From: Todiramphus chloris collaris
Taxonomy: Eukaryota > Chordata > Aves > Coraciiformes > Alcedinidae
Direction of reading: 5' to 3'
Length of the DNA stretch: 64,000 bases
NCBI GenBank assembly: GCA_025345505.1
Contig: JANVCC010000026.1
Coordinates: forward strand, 993,069 to 1,057,068
Every line of letters starts with the position of its first letter. The stretch's first letter is position 1. Below, in pieces: positions 24,481 to 36,564 of this stretch. The notes under the pieces were generated by a model. The model did not search any database. It saw only the letters and a list, made by a program, of their open reading frames with translations, and was not told the DNA's origin. The position numbers were made by a program, and so were the translations under genes.

Positions 24481-26038
24481 AGAAATTGAGTCTGGAGCAT
24501 CAGGAGTTTCTAGGGTGCAGCATCTAGCTGTAAGTTCAGGATTACTCTGGCCATGTGATTGCTTGTGATTTGCTCTGGCAAATCAGGTGCTGGGAATGTT
24601 AGCTGGGCATTTACCTGATCCGTTGTACCCTTGCCTGCCTCAGCCATACCGGACCCTTATATGTTTTCAGAAGATTTTAGGTCATTCTGCAGGAAAGGCT
24701 GTGATCTGTTACATTGACGTGTTGTCCTTGCTCTCTCATGAGAGCTGTAGTGAAAAAGGTCCTCTTCAAAGAGCCTGTCCAGAATGTTACTGAAGCAAAA
24801 ACTGTGGCATGTAAAGAGGAAGTAAGGACAGAAAGCAGTTTCTCATCGAATCGGCACGCTGAATGTGATGCAGTCACAGCCCTAACGGGGAGGGCCTGCA
24901 TGGGGAGTTTCTGCCCTGTGTGATGGGTTTTGATCAGCGAACCACAGATTTGATTTCATTTATTTTGGGGAGACTTCCTCTTCATTCACTTTGGTTATGG
25001 CAATCCCAGTTACTTATTACTGTTCTTAGGACTTGATGTGATGATGTCCTCCCCGATGAGCGTATCAGGTTGAAGTCTCTGGGTTACTGACAGTTCAGCT
25101 TTAACCAGGTGGCTTTGGGTTTTTGGCAGGATGCCGGCAGAGGGGGAGAGCAGCTGTTCCTGGGGGTGGGAAGAATACAAAATGCCAGCTGATGAAATCT
25201 TTCCGACTTTTGCAGAACTGAAAAGGGCTATTAGCAGCTCTTGGAATTCCTCAGTTTCTGGCATCCTTGTGTTCCGAGAAAAATAATGTGGCAGGCAGGA
25301 TACCGTTGAAAACATAATGCAGTGGGTACTGATGGAGAAGCCAGATGTGGGGGGAGATCCAAAATACAGACTACTAGTAAAATACACGGATGACAAGCAG
25401 TTACTTACTGATATATGGGCCTGTTTTAACACAGGAGACAGCGTGGGCTCATTTTAGTGCTATTGAATGGGCCAAATCCCAACTTCCTTCCATACCATCA
25501 GCCTGTTCAGAAAATAATGGCTCTAAGTAGGGGTTTGAACATCTCTGGCTTTGTGATACAAAAGCCTGTAGAGAAACTTTGAACTCTTTGTGCTTTGTTC
25601 CTTTCTCGCTTGGCTCAACTCCCCCAAATGACACTTAGTTGTCGCATCACCTTTAGCACAGGTATTAAACAGGTAATAGAACAGAGGACTCGGGAGTGGG
25701 CTGAAGTGTGAGAGTCACAGATGCACAGAGGCATTGCTGGTGGCAGTCTCCATGCAGGCGGTGTGGTGTAGAAAAGAGAAGGCCCTGGAATTCTCTGAAC
25801 CCTTGGGCATAATTCATTTTCAAGATCCTGTTAAACCAGGGAGGCAGTAGTAGCAGACTGGTCAAAGCGGCTTCGAAAGCCGTGGGGAGCTTTCGACAGC
25901 AGCTGCTGTGTGTCAGGACTCTATAAATTGACTTCCTGCTACGGAAGGCTTCCAGCTAGTTCAGTGGGAGAGTTACTGGGGGGGAAATCCTCACCCTCTC
26001 TCCTACCAGCAGAGCAGATCCATCCAGGGATGTGCCCA

Positions 26039-26058
26039 GGGCTGGGGAGGGGTTTGGG
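26039..26058 (+). other. G-quadruplex motif
   Basis: Four G runs of three or four with loops of two, one and three bases (GGG CT GGGG A GGGG TTT GGG). This meets the usual G3+N1-7 quadruplex pattern on the plus strand. No promoter or gene is seen beside it. Confidence 0.7.
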
Positions 26059-29000
26059 CTGGTGGATCCCTTGTGTCAGCCAACAAGACCTTCATTAATA
26101 AAACTGTGGGTAGAGAGCTCAGTGTTCTGCCAGGGGAGAGAAGGCACTCTCCTGTGAGCAGTATATGCACACGTCCATCATGTTCTTTGTTTTCAAAACC
26201 TCCCAGATGAGAGCACACTTCTTTCATCATGTCTCGGATAACATCAAACAAGAGCTTTGCTGGGTTTTTTCTGTTTCGTTGTCTTCGAGGCAGCTCTGTG
26301 CTATCCCCTCTGTTCAGGGTGGATGCCTGTTCCCTTTCCAATGTTCTATTCCCTTTACAGTCATCCTTATCTACCAGTTTTGGAACTGTCCTTTTCCAAG
26401 AGGATTTCATTTCCTTCGCAAATCGCACTCGCACTGAATCAATAACGTAACAGGAATCTCTGGCGAAGGAATGGCTTTTGGTGCAGTAGGTGTCTCAGGA
26501 TTTAGTAGCCTCTATCATCGTCTTTGTTGGAACTCATTGTTTAGTTAAAGCTTAACTCCTGAGCTGCTGAATTCAAGCCTCTTGCATTTGTTTTCTGTCC
26601 CTGATGAATCAGCCTGTCTTCTGCCAAGAGAGGTGTCTAATGAGCTCCAAAAGCCGTCAGCTTCTTCTCTACCTCTCGTCTGTATCTCTGACATTTTCCT
26701 CTATTCTTTCAGCATACTGGACACCTCTTGCCCTTCAGCCCAAAACTTAGCACCAGGTTTGAACTCCTTTAGGTTAAAACCTGAACCTGAATATGCTGTT
26801 TCATACCAAGAAGAGTCATTCTTTGGCATATCTGTGGTTTTCAAATACAGTCATGGATTTTGAAATGAGGAGGAAAAACCCACAATGAGATATTTTGAAA
26901 GTTTATCCTGGCTTCTATCCATCCTTGATTCCTTTGCTGTGCAGGATAAGGCTATGTTTGGATTGAAATGGGAAATCCGAAAGAAAGCTGAATGTTCACA
27001 ATTCTGGACATGTTTGGAGCTATGTGGAAGTTGGTAAAGTGGAGGAAATGTTAACTTGATTTAGAAAGACAAAATGCAGTGCCTGACTTCTCCCGAGTGT
27101 ATTAGGTTTAAAGTGTTTCGGTATTGTAAATTCTGGAAATTGTATTTAAACACAATTTAGATATCTGCTTAGTAAGGATTTCTGACCTCGGTGACTTCTG
27201 GGGTTGGAGGGTGAGGCATAAATAACAGTGGGAGAAAAAAATATAATGGAAGCTAGTGGTTGTAGTCCTTTTTAAACCATGCTTATTAGAACTGGGATCC
27301 AATTTGAGCAGCCCCAGCTCTGGCTGCTTGTCGGAACCTTCTCTAGAGCACTGCTGAGCTTCAGACCCCAGTTTCAAACACCTCCAGTCATGGACCCTGG
27401 ATAACAATCACACAGCTTTTCACCACTCCTGTCCCATATCATCATCCTGTGCGTGGCTCTGTGGGCAAGGAGCCCTGCTGCAGAGGTAGCCAGGGCCAGC
27501 CCGCAAAGGCAGTTCACGTGTTTGTAGGTGGGGTTGGTTCTGCCTTTTCCCCCTTACGTCAGCGGGTTCAAACAGAGCCTGCAGCGCCCGTCAGCGCCTC
27601 AATCAGCGGGGCTGTCAAAATAGTGCTGCTAAGGGAAAAAAACCCATGGAATTCCTACCCCTCTTCAGTTTGTTTGATATCACAGCGGGGCTGAAGATGG
27701 TGACAGCTTAATTATAAAACTCCCGTGGCATGCTGTGGCCCATTTTTCTGTGAGGAGACTTCATGGTCTGTCTGTGCGTGCGTGTCTTGGAGGGATAATG
27801 CTGGGGAAGGGCTGTGAACCCACCAGGCACAGAGGTAAAGGGTCACACATGAGCCCTCTCAGGAGTGCCCTGTGGCCCTTCTCTCTACAATTACCTGAGG
27901 CAGATGTTGGAATGATCCGTGCACATGTAACTGCAGACCGCTCTCCTGCAAAGTGGATGGATGGAATTGAGAAAGCACTGTTGAATTTTTGGCTTATATA
28001 GGCACATTCTGTGGCCTGACAGGATTACTCCCGTTGGAGTAGTAACTAGAAGTTTTGCTTATTTAGGGCCTGTTCCTACTCCCTTTGAAGCCAATGGCAT
28101 AATTCCCGGTAATGTTTAGTGGTGTAGGGTCAAGTCTTTAAGGATGATAGAATTCAATGTTGGAGGCCTCAGTCAGTGCTCACAGGGGTTTCCCCAGTTA
28201 TTTCAGTGAGCCATTATTTCATGAAAATAATGATTTTAAAAACAGCTTAGGTAGAGACAGTGTTAGTGTTAAAATTCAAAACGAAGAGAGTAAACCAAGA
28301 GACTCTTTATTCTGGCTGATACCACACACTTTTTTATAATACTAAAACATTTAGTTTGGTACGATCGCAGAAGTTTGGAACAGCCCCATCCAAAACCAGT
28401 GAACTTTTTAAACTGAGAAGGACGTTTTGTGTTGCTGCCACATCTCTTGTGACTTTTGAAGGCGTTTCACTTCTGCTGTTGCAAGAACAGCCATTCTCAT
28501 GGTATCTCAGCCTTCATGCTTCTGGTCTCAGCTGGTCTGACCCCAGAGCATCTGCAGGGAAATGGAGATGGCAAAGAGAAACGTTGCAGCTGCTTAAGAA
28601 AAATGCTGGCTCTTGCTAATCTCAAAGGCCAGTATTACTGAGAACTGTTGCAGGTATAGAAATAAAACTCCCCTCGTCTTTCAGTGTGCTCCCTGCACCC
28701 AAGGAGTTCCCTTTAGTTCTGAAATCGCCTTCACCTATATTTCTTGTATGATGCTGGAAGTTTGCCAAAGGCAGGTTATTTTTATACTTACACTTTGGTA
28801 CTTCGGGCTTGCTAAGCTAGAATTTTTTTTAAGGGATAAAGCACAAGTACTGCAGACTGAGGAGAAGCACAGAAAGCTACTGAAGGGCATTCGGTGGGGT
28901 ATTCCCCTTTCTTTGGTTCAACAAATCCATTGACCCATTGGGCATGCGGGAGAGCCCATCTGTTTTCCCAGGGTTCTAAAAGGAAAACAGAGAAGGATGT

Positions 29001-29951
29001 GAAATTTATTGTGTGTATCAATATCCCATTTGGCTAGTGCTGATTTACTGGGTTGCTTTAACTGACGGAGAGAACATTTTTCCCATCTTGTTTTCTTCTG
29101 TTTGGATCCCCTGACGTGCAGTGACAAGAGACCTAAGTACACGGGGCGTTAATGTCGCTGGCTAGATTGCCTCAGTCCTTGGCTGGGTGCTGTTTGGTGC
29201 TCATCCTTACCCTATAAGTAATCTGTGTGATTTAAGCTACTTTAGGTCTGGATGTCTAGAACAGTTTTTGCCACCTGGCATATCTACCGGTCCTCTCACG
29301 GGACCGATGACTCTAATATCCTTCCCCTTTCAGAGGCAGCTTTAACACGTCAGGTCTTGCTGTACCTTAAATGCATATCCTAGAGTCCCAGCATTCAGTC
29401 TGTGTCCACCTTGTGTAGGGTGGCACCAGATCCCTCTTCAGATATGAAAAATACTGAGCTCTGCAAGCTCATAATCACAAGTATTTTCCCCCCCCCTCTC
29501 TCTCATTGCTACTCTGAAGAGTCTTCCAGGCCTAGGACCACAGGGTACCTACCTTCTAGGCATCCAGCATATTAAAGAAAACACAGCAATATGAAACTGG
29601 TATGGTTTTTAGGTGTTGTCACTGGAAGTGGAGCTTCTGGCTGTTTGTGTTATACTGCAGGCCTATGCTTAAGATCTAAGATACTGGTCTCATCTATTTC
29701 TTTGGTCTCTCCTGCAATGGTAAATTTTACAGCTTTTTGAATGATTGTCTGGTCTGCTCCAAAAGATGGCCCTAAATTTTAATGAGTACCTCTGCACCAA
29801 TTCAACAAGACCCAGTTATACAAGTTTTGTTTTACGCTAGATCAGTAGCCTTATGGTCATGGTGGACCACTTGGTGTTTACAGAGACACCCAGGGAGTCC
29901 TGGGAAATCCGAATGCTTAGCTGTGGGAAGGTGTGAACCAGCTCGGGTGGT

Positions 29952-29990
29952 TGAGTCCAGTGTTGCTGGGTCGAGTCAGTGTTGCTGGGT
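29952..29990 (+). repeat. Short tandem duplication, about 20 bp x2
   Basis: The segment TGAGTCCAGTGTTGCTGGGT is followed immediately by CGAGTCAGTGTTGCTGGGT, differing by one base and one single-base gap. This is a local duplication of unit about 20 bp. Confidence 0.85.
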
Positions 29991-31006
29991 TGTTCTGAGA
30001 TCGTGAATCGCATGTCCCGCTCACTGTCATCCAGCCGTGGGTTGATGAGTCTCCTGCGGAATCTGAAAACCACTCCCGGAGCTTCTCATTCTTTTATCTC
30101 TGAGGTAGTGCTATCTGTGTGTGGCTTTCAGCCGTGGGCTTCACAGAGTTAGGAAGCCTGGTTGCTTTACGGACTCTGCCAAGAAAAAGATTAATTTAAT
30201 TTTCGTGTATTTGCTCCTAAGTATGAAAGTGTGTTAGTAGTGTAACTATGTACGTCCGGAATGAGCGTGTGGTAGTGGTTAGTCTGGAGCAGAATCCCAA
30301 ATAAGAAGGGGAAGAAACTGAACGTAGGGATTATTACAAGAGTGGCTACAAGAAGATGCAGAGAGTTCAGTCATAAAAGGCAGGTCTTTGTCCAGATGTC
30401 CCCTGCACTCCTGAGGGAATGTTTTTGATTGCTCTCTCCGATTTATATCACTTCAAATGACATACATGGTACAAAACCCCCTTGGGGCCAGGAAAATTAG
30501 CAAAGGCACTTAAACTGTACAACAGCATCACTTAACTACTCCAGTTGAATTATATTATAAATGAGCTATCACAGAAGCCTCTGGGGAGCTTCTGGTTGAA
30601 CTCTTTAGTGTGAGGGAAAGTGGCTTTTCTTGTGTTTTTTAGTTGTCAGGGTTTTTTTAATGATTTTCATATTTGCACCAAAGGAGAGAGGAAGCAAAAG
30701 AGACTGAAGTCCCCACACTAGTCACAGAAATCTGCTCCAGCAACACAGCAATATCTTTATCTGCACCAGCGATGAATGTTGAATTGCACTGAAGAGTTCA
30801 TAACTTTCATCGGAACTGGTGGAGCTGAGTTTCTTTGTGTGTTTCTGTTTGCTTTTTGCCTTCTTAGACCTGCAAAATGTGCCCGATGAATGTAAATTTT
30901 GATGTAGCAAGGCTTTACACTCTCACCTTGCACAGAGATGAGTTTCTGTCAAGGGAAAGAGATGACAAATCAGGCCTAACTGAAGACATAAGGTATCCCC
31001 CATTTT

Positions 31007-31062
31007 TAAGGCAACAAGGCCAGCTGCCTTAAGGCAGCAATTCCCAGCTACTAACTGGGAAT
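31007..31062. other. Two adjacent perfect hairpins with an alternative fold
   Basis: The segment 31023-31038 (GCTGCCTTAAGGCAGC) is a perfect 16-bp palindrome. One base later, 31040-31062 has perfect 8-bp arms ATTCCCAG and CTGGGAAT around a 7-base loop. In addition TAAGGCA at 31007-31013 is complementary to TGCCTTA at 31025-31031, so the first hairpin has a competing partner. No gene context explains the structure. Confidence 0.75.
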
Positions 31063-34000
31063 CCAAGGTTAAGAATTCAGAAAGAACTGAGGACTGTTAG
31101 GCTTGTATCTATCCTCTAGAAAGTATGTATTTGTCTTCTGTGTTTGTATATCTATCTTCTAATAACAAAACACAGACACAGGCATTTTCCCAGGGTATGA
31201 AAATCTATCTGCTGGAGTTGCTGCCTTTCCAAAGATAGCTGTAATTTGCATCTTTCAAGATTTCCGGAAAAATACTGTGACAAGTTTTGTGAATGGTGTG
31301 TGTGAATCTTACAGATTCACATGTTACAAAGTGGGTAGCAAGTTGGAATCTGTCAAGGAAATAATTAAATCTTAACCGGCGCAAATTGGTTGCAAAAGTC
31401 TATTGTTGCATTTGTGTTGCAATTAAAGCTACGTTTTAGTTTTTTCACAGTATTTTTAAACAGGTATGTGGCAGGAGATTGGAAACCATTGTTATTCAAG
31501 AGAGAAAACGGGTCCCCCATATGAAAGCAGCCTGTTGCAGTAGTTCTCCAGACGTGCCCAGACACTGTGCAAGTGAAGCAAAGAGGCATTGGGATGCTTA
31601 GTCATCGCTCGCTCGGAGACACTTGATATTAATAAACAGAAACTTGATTATAGAAGACTGCTGGAAAAAGTCATTTGCTCTTTCCTTTCTGATTTCTGTA
31701 TCTAAGGCTGAAGAACACCCCTGGAGAGTGTAAATTTAGTCATCTAATGCTATTTTGGTTTTGTTTGTCTTTTTTTTTCCCAAGCTTTTTTTTTTTTTTC
31801 TTGTTACCGTCAGTTTTAATAGCTGGTGCAGTTCACAAGACCTCACCAGCATCTTCTTGTTCTTGGCACTAGTAGAAAAAACCGAGCAGACCTCAGGATT
31901 TGGCTCCTTTTCGCATGCTGCCGGTGCAAATCAGCCGCAGAAGGGATTGAGAAACCTCTACGGTGACATTGCTTCAGAGTCTTCTTATGTGAGCAGAATT
32001 CAGAAATTTAATTGGTTATGCAACCTATTACTGCGGCACTTCACGTTGAGTGGCACTAAGTAATTACACTGTAACTGCTGCACAACTGTTGTAATTTTTC
32101 ATGCAGCTATGTTACACGATAACACGATAACGCTGATGCTAATACTAATGTTGGGTTAGGCAGCTAAAGAGGGGATTACAATAGAGAAGTGCTAATAGTA
32201 TGTTGTTAGGAAACCGGATGCCAAGAAGACATTAGAAATGAGAGTATGAGAATAAAACGAAAACTACAGTGGGGAACTGGAAAAGATTTAAGGCAAAGTC
32301 CAGGCAGAGAGTGTTGTGCTGTTTTTGGCGTCTTTAAATCCTCACTAAAGGGTATAGACTGGGAAGTCGAAAAATCATGATGATGTGAAAAGAAGTGGGA
32401 AGTGATGGGCTTGAGAGCAGTCACCTCATTTAATGGCTGCAAGGTGTCTTCACATAATGCATCTGCTAGGTTTGTGGAGTATATTCCTTTGGCATAATCT
32501 CACAGATATTTTTCTGAAAAGAGTAAATTGATATTCCTAAAAATACCAGGTCTCCTGAGTAACGTGAAAGGCAGAGCAGGGCTCCAGATGGCGGTGGCAG
32601 GGATGAGATAGCAGGCTCTCTTGCAGTTCTGTAGCATCTGAAGTGAGGAAGGTCAAGAAATGGTGTAGTTCCTCACAGCCGAGAGACCTTGGTACCCAGA
32701 GCTCTGTGGCCTCCCCTTGGTAATCGAACCTCTGCCTTCTAACTGTTATACCTAGAAATACCATCACGTAGGGATTGGGACTTTCACAGGTACATTCAGA
32801 AGGTGATAAGGTTCCTGCCACACAGTCACTGTGGTGACACAGGCACAGAAGCATCCGCAGGCTTGTTTCAGTTGGCGAGGGGAACAGCACAGGGCTCAGA
32901 TGGAAGGAGGACAGGCACTTGGCGAGTTCCGGGTCCCGACCCCCTGTCTGAGCGAGAAAGACTCTGGGCAGATGAGAACATGAGAAGGCTCGAGGGCCTT
33001 CGCAGGGCAGGAATCCTCTCAGAGAGCAGCGCTTGTGCACCTGGGTCTCTTGGCTGGAGCTTCTGAAGGGGAGATGTGGGAGAGGTGAAGCCCCCATGCT
33101 CACGGTCCCACTCTTTGCTGCTGCTGCTTTTGCGTGTCCCCCCTCCTTGCAGAACACAAAATATTGCTGTATGAAATCTGTAGACCTCCATGGTCAACTA
33201 GCACGCTGACGGTGTTTGCTGACAGGACTGTTACACCCACCACTTTCCTACGGCAAAGGACTGAAGACGAGGATTTTCACCTTAGCCACGCGTGCATATG
33301 CAAAGGATTTCCATGCATGCCAGTGTACGAACCACACGCTCTGGGCCTCGCGAGGTTAGGCTCTAAGACATGTAGGAGTAACTAGTGCCAGCTTCCCACT
33401 TGTTCCTATCAGTTTCTCAGTCCAAATGACCTATGCGGGTGTGGGTAGCCTTCCTTTTCATTAATGGGCAGAAAAGACTGAAAGAAACAAGCCACTTTGA
33501 AAGCCGAACTGATCACGTGAGACTCTTTTTCCTCATGAATTATGATGTGCAGGTAGCAGGCAGGGAACTTCAGTAGGTTTTGGGCTAACTGTTGCACGGG
33601 AGAAAAGAGGTGCTTCAAATCCAGGGGCATGAATAGCTTTCTCAAGAACAAGTGAAACAAAAAAGTTCTGATTAGAAAATAGTTTTTCAGACATCAACAG
33701 TGTACTCAACTTTCAGTTATTTTCCCTACTGGAGAGAGGAAAATAACATCTGGTCCCCATTTGTTTGGTCTTGAAAAACATCAGGAGTATTAAACCCACT
33801 CTTTGCTAGCGAGAGGTTAGGTCTTGTAACATGCCTGTTGTGATTTCTTATGCCTCAGCTAAATCTTTAATGAGAGCGTTTTCTATCTGAAATACTAATT
33901 AATTGTTGCAGATGAGTCAGATGTTAATGTAAGCATATTGGATTTCTTCTCAGCTTTTTCGTGGTCATGCCTCTGAGGTTTTCACCGTTCCGCTAATTCT

Positions 34001-35788
34001 TACAAGTCCTGCAGGCCTTACAATACCTGACATTTGAGCGTGATCTCCGTAGCTCAAGGAACTGCTCAGGCCTTTGTCAGTCATGGAGGCAGTGGGCAAA
34101 CCCACGGGGTTTGTTTTGAGCCTGGACTGGCAAAGCCATTGAGTCAGTAGGACCTGCTGCCTAATGCTGAAGTCTCAGTGAGGAATTACTTACTGGGCCC
34201 GAGGCCCAAGAAACCCTTGCAGCTGCTTTTCCTGTTGATCAGCGCATCCCCATCTTTACATCTTGTTCATCCAGGACAGGCTGTTCAAAACCCACTGGAG
34301 ATGTCAGCAGCATCTCTTTCCTCACTGGTTTTCTCCTCTCTGTCTTTGGCACACCCGATGGCAGCAGTGGCATTGAAGATTCTTTAATATTGCTCCTCAC
34401 TGCATTACCTGTAAGGGTAAACATTGTCATGCTGAGCGTTTGCTATAGGTTGAATCTCTTGGAAGGACAGCACTGGTGGAGTGGTTCGTGTTGCAGGTCA
34501 GGGCATGCCGCACTCCAGCAGCAAAGGGCTCTTCAGGCCTCACTGAGATTCCTGGGTTAGCCTAATCCCGACTGGGTTGGGTTAAACCTGTGCTGTTAAG
34601 TCTTCCTGACATGACAGATTGCGTTGTGTCACGCGGGTTCAGTAGCGGGAGTCTATACAGCAGCCGGCAGCTTGGTACCGTGCTCTGTGCCTGGGTATTA
34701 ACACGCATTTAGCATTTAAGCATGCAGCCCAAATTCTGCTTTTAATTAAAGTCAGCTCAAGTCCGAGGAAGTTAACTCATTAAATAAGGGTAGCATTTGT
34801 TGTAACTGTCTTAGAATTTGGCTTCGTGTTGCTAACTCTGTTTTTCTCCAGTGTACTTGTTATTTTAGAAAACACTTCAAGTATGTCAGCTAGCCCAACG
34901 GCTCCAGCTGCAGTCTGATCATAAATACATGCTAATGAACAGAATTTCACTATCTATAGCACATTTCTTTATTCTGATAGAACATAAACACACATTAAAT
35001 AGGGCATAGGATCTAATTTTCTACACTAAGTGCTGCGATTTAGTGGCTTCCTGAAGGAACTAACAAAAATGCTCCAAGTCCACGTGGAACTTCTCTCCTC
35101 TTAGAAGCACCTTAGAAAACACCAATGTGAATAGCAGAATACCACAAAGAATTGATAGAATTGCTGTGTAAGTGAATAAGTAGCAGCACAATGTCCTTTA
35201 GGGAAAGTGGGGTTAGTATTCAACGGTGGCAGAGTGTTAGTGTTCTTTGGGAAGAACGAGCGTGCTCTTCTGTCTCCTAACAGGATGCTTCTGAAAACAG
35301 AAGCACCTCTAATACCTGTCTGAAAGCCACTTGTCAGAAACCAGGAGGTAGATAAACACAGTTGCCAACAGCCAGGCTTGCTGACCTTTAATGTTCCAGT
35401 TCTTAGGGTAATTAGGTTTATTATAATTGTTTTGGTCTAATTGTTTTGTTGATAATTGTTTGAGCAATGAAAGAATAAATATTGTGCAGGGAAATGATGA
35501 AATCTGTCAAATTTGTGGAAATATATTTAAATATTTTAAAATATATACAAATATCTTTTATGGAGTTCCACCAGGCTGGATTATATGCCCAGTCTGTCCA
35601 ACAGGCCTGAGCACTCCTTGGTTGCCAGAAACAGCCTCTGGTGAGCCATGACTGAGCCCACAGCAGGTCTGACTGTGGCTCTGGGTGCCCTTGCTGATCT
35701 GTGACAAGTGCTCCTCGGAGGCTGTTGTGGTGCTGACGGCCTCGTGTGTTTCTTGGGATGTCAGAGTATTTGCTCATGTTTCCTGCAG
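31063..35788. other. Unique non-coding sequence with longest open frame
   Basis: No gene recognised. The stretch includes a further perfect hairpin at 31301-31321, a 14-nt T run at 31786-31799, a tandem ACACGATA pair at 32114-32129, and an AT-rich patch at 35516-35560. The longest open frame of the window (32537-33157, minus strand, 206 codons) lies here and is described in the findings; its sequence is Ser/Pro/Cys-rich with no recognised domain. Confidence 0.5.
31301..31321. other. Perfect hairpin, 9-bp stem and 3-nt loop
   Basis: The arms TGTGAATCT and AGATTCACA are exactly complementary around the loop TAC. The stem can extend a few pairs further with G-T wobbles. It lies about 240 bp from the double hairpin at 31.0 kb. 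Confidence 0.8.
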
Positions 35789-35867
35789 CCTAACTCCTGA
35801 CACAGCAACCTCAGCTTCGGTGGCTGCGCTGGTGCCGAGGGAGCTCCCTTGTCCTTGCGTGGGACAG
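35789..35867 (+). other. Candidate internal coding exon (unidentified)
   Basis: A 79-bp segment with strong splice signals on both sides: acceptor GCTCATGTTTCCTGCAG ending at 35788 and donor GGGACAG|GTGAGCC starting at 35868. It stays open through the frame that begins one base after the acceptor, giving 26 codons beginning LTPDTATSASVAALV and ending CPCVGQ. The peptide is not recognised and no partner exon was found, so this may well be a pseudo-exon. Confidence 0.2.
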
Positions 35868-36199
35868 GTGAGCCCTGAGCCGGCCAAACAGCCCCGCAGC
35901 TTCCGACTGGTCCCTGGAGCCTGGTCTGTCCCATTAAACCCCAGAACTAATACCCTGCGATGCAGCTGAACCAGTCAAGAAGCCACAGCTGGAAGGTTTC
36001 CAAGGACCAACAGAAACATGCTGTTTCTGCTTCCCCTTGGCTTTCCCCAGAGACTTCTCAGGTGTTATTTGAGGCAGAGGAGCTCACTGTCTCTTTGCCT
36101 GCTTTTTACGTCCTGCAGATTGTCTCTCTTTTACAACTTCCAGTGCAAGGGGATCCCTGTGGTGTCCCCTCCTGAAAATAAGGAGAGACAAAAAAATGT
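35868..36199. other. Unique non-coding sequence
   Basis: Nothing recognised between the two exon-like segments. Short overlapping open frames are present but have no support. Confidence 0.5.
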
Positions 36200-36564
36200 T
36201 TAACGGACTTGGGTAGCAAACAGATACGTTAGCTGATGGCTGGCGAGCCTTCTATTTGATAGGGCATAATCCTCTGAAGGGCTCTGCACCCTTAGTCTGT
36301 CAGTAAAAGCCATCAGGCTCTCCAGGTTGTTCAGCAGTGTGGAAAGACGTGAGGCCATGACAGCCCAACGACTCTGGGAAGGGATGTCACCATGAAGCAG
36401 AGCAGAGTGCCCATGTGACTTGCACACCATGCTCAGTATATCCTCATGGGTAATGCTCACCGGGAGGACGCTGCCCCTTGCCTGGCCTCTATCTCCACCT
36501 TAACCTGCACGATGCCATTGCCCGGAAAGCTGACAGCAGACCTGAGTTCGCCTCTAAAGAAATG
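36200..36564 (-). other. Coding-like block on the minus strand (candidate exon or decayed coding copy)
   Basis: Two consecutive minus-strand frames look coding-like. Reading 5' to 3' on the minus strand, a good acceptor (GTGGTTCTCCTTCTAG) precedes base 36564. The frame from there is open for 34 codons, including GELRSAVSFPGNGIVQVKVE, up to a donor CCCG|GTGAGC at 36461/36460, which would give a 104-bp exon. Past the donor, a different frame opens for 86 codons to a TAA at 36200-36202, including SITHEDILSMVCKSHGHSAL. Either the first part is an exon followed by intron, or the block is a coding copy broken by a frameshift. I recognise neither peptide. Confidence 0.25.

Larger units (their letters stand above)
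24481..31006. other. Unique non-coding sequence
   Basis: No gene or CR1 copy recognised in 6.5 kb. Minor items: a minus-strand frame of 140 codons at 25010-25432 and one of 143 codons at 26003-26434, neither recognised; a quadruplex motif at 26039-26058; a C run at 29488-29496 followed by CT repeats; and a short tandem duplication at 29952-29990. Confidence 0.5.

Noticed and set aside
24147-24500. Minus-strand 117-codon frame rich in Ser, Pro and Leu
   Set aside because: It is the pyrimidine-rich shadow of the plus-strand purine tract.
32705-32735. tRNA T-arm or B-box-like word on the minus strand (GGTTCGATTACC)
   Set aside because: One base too many for a B box, no stem pairing and no A box or acceptor stem at the right distance.
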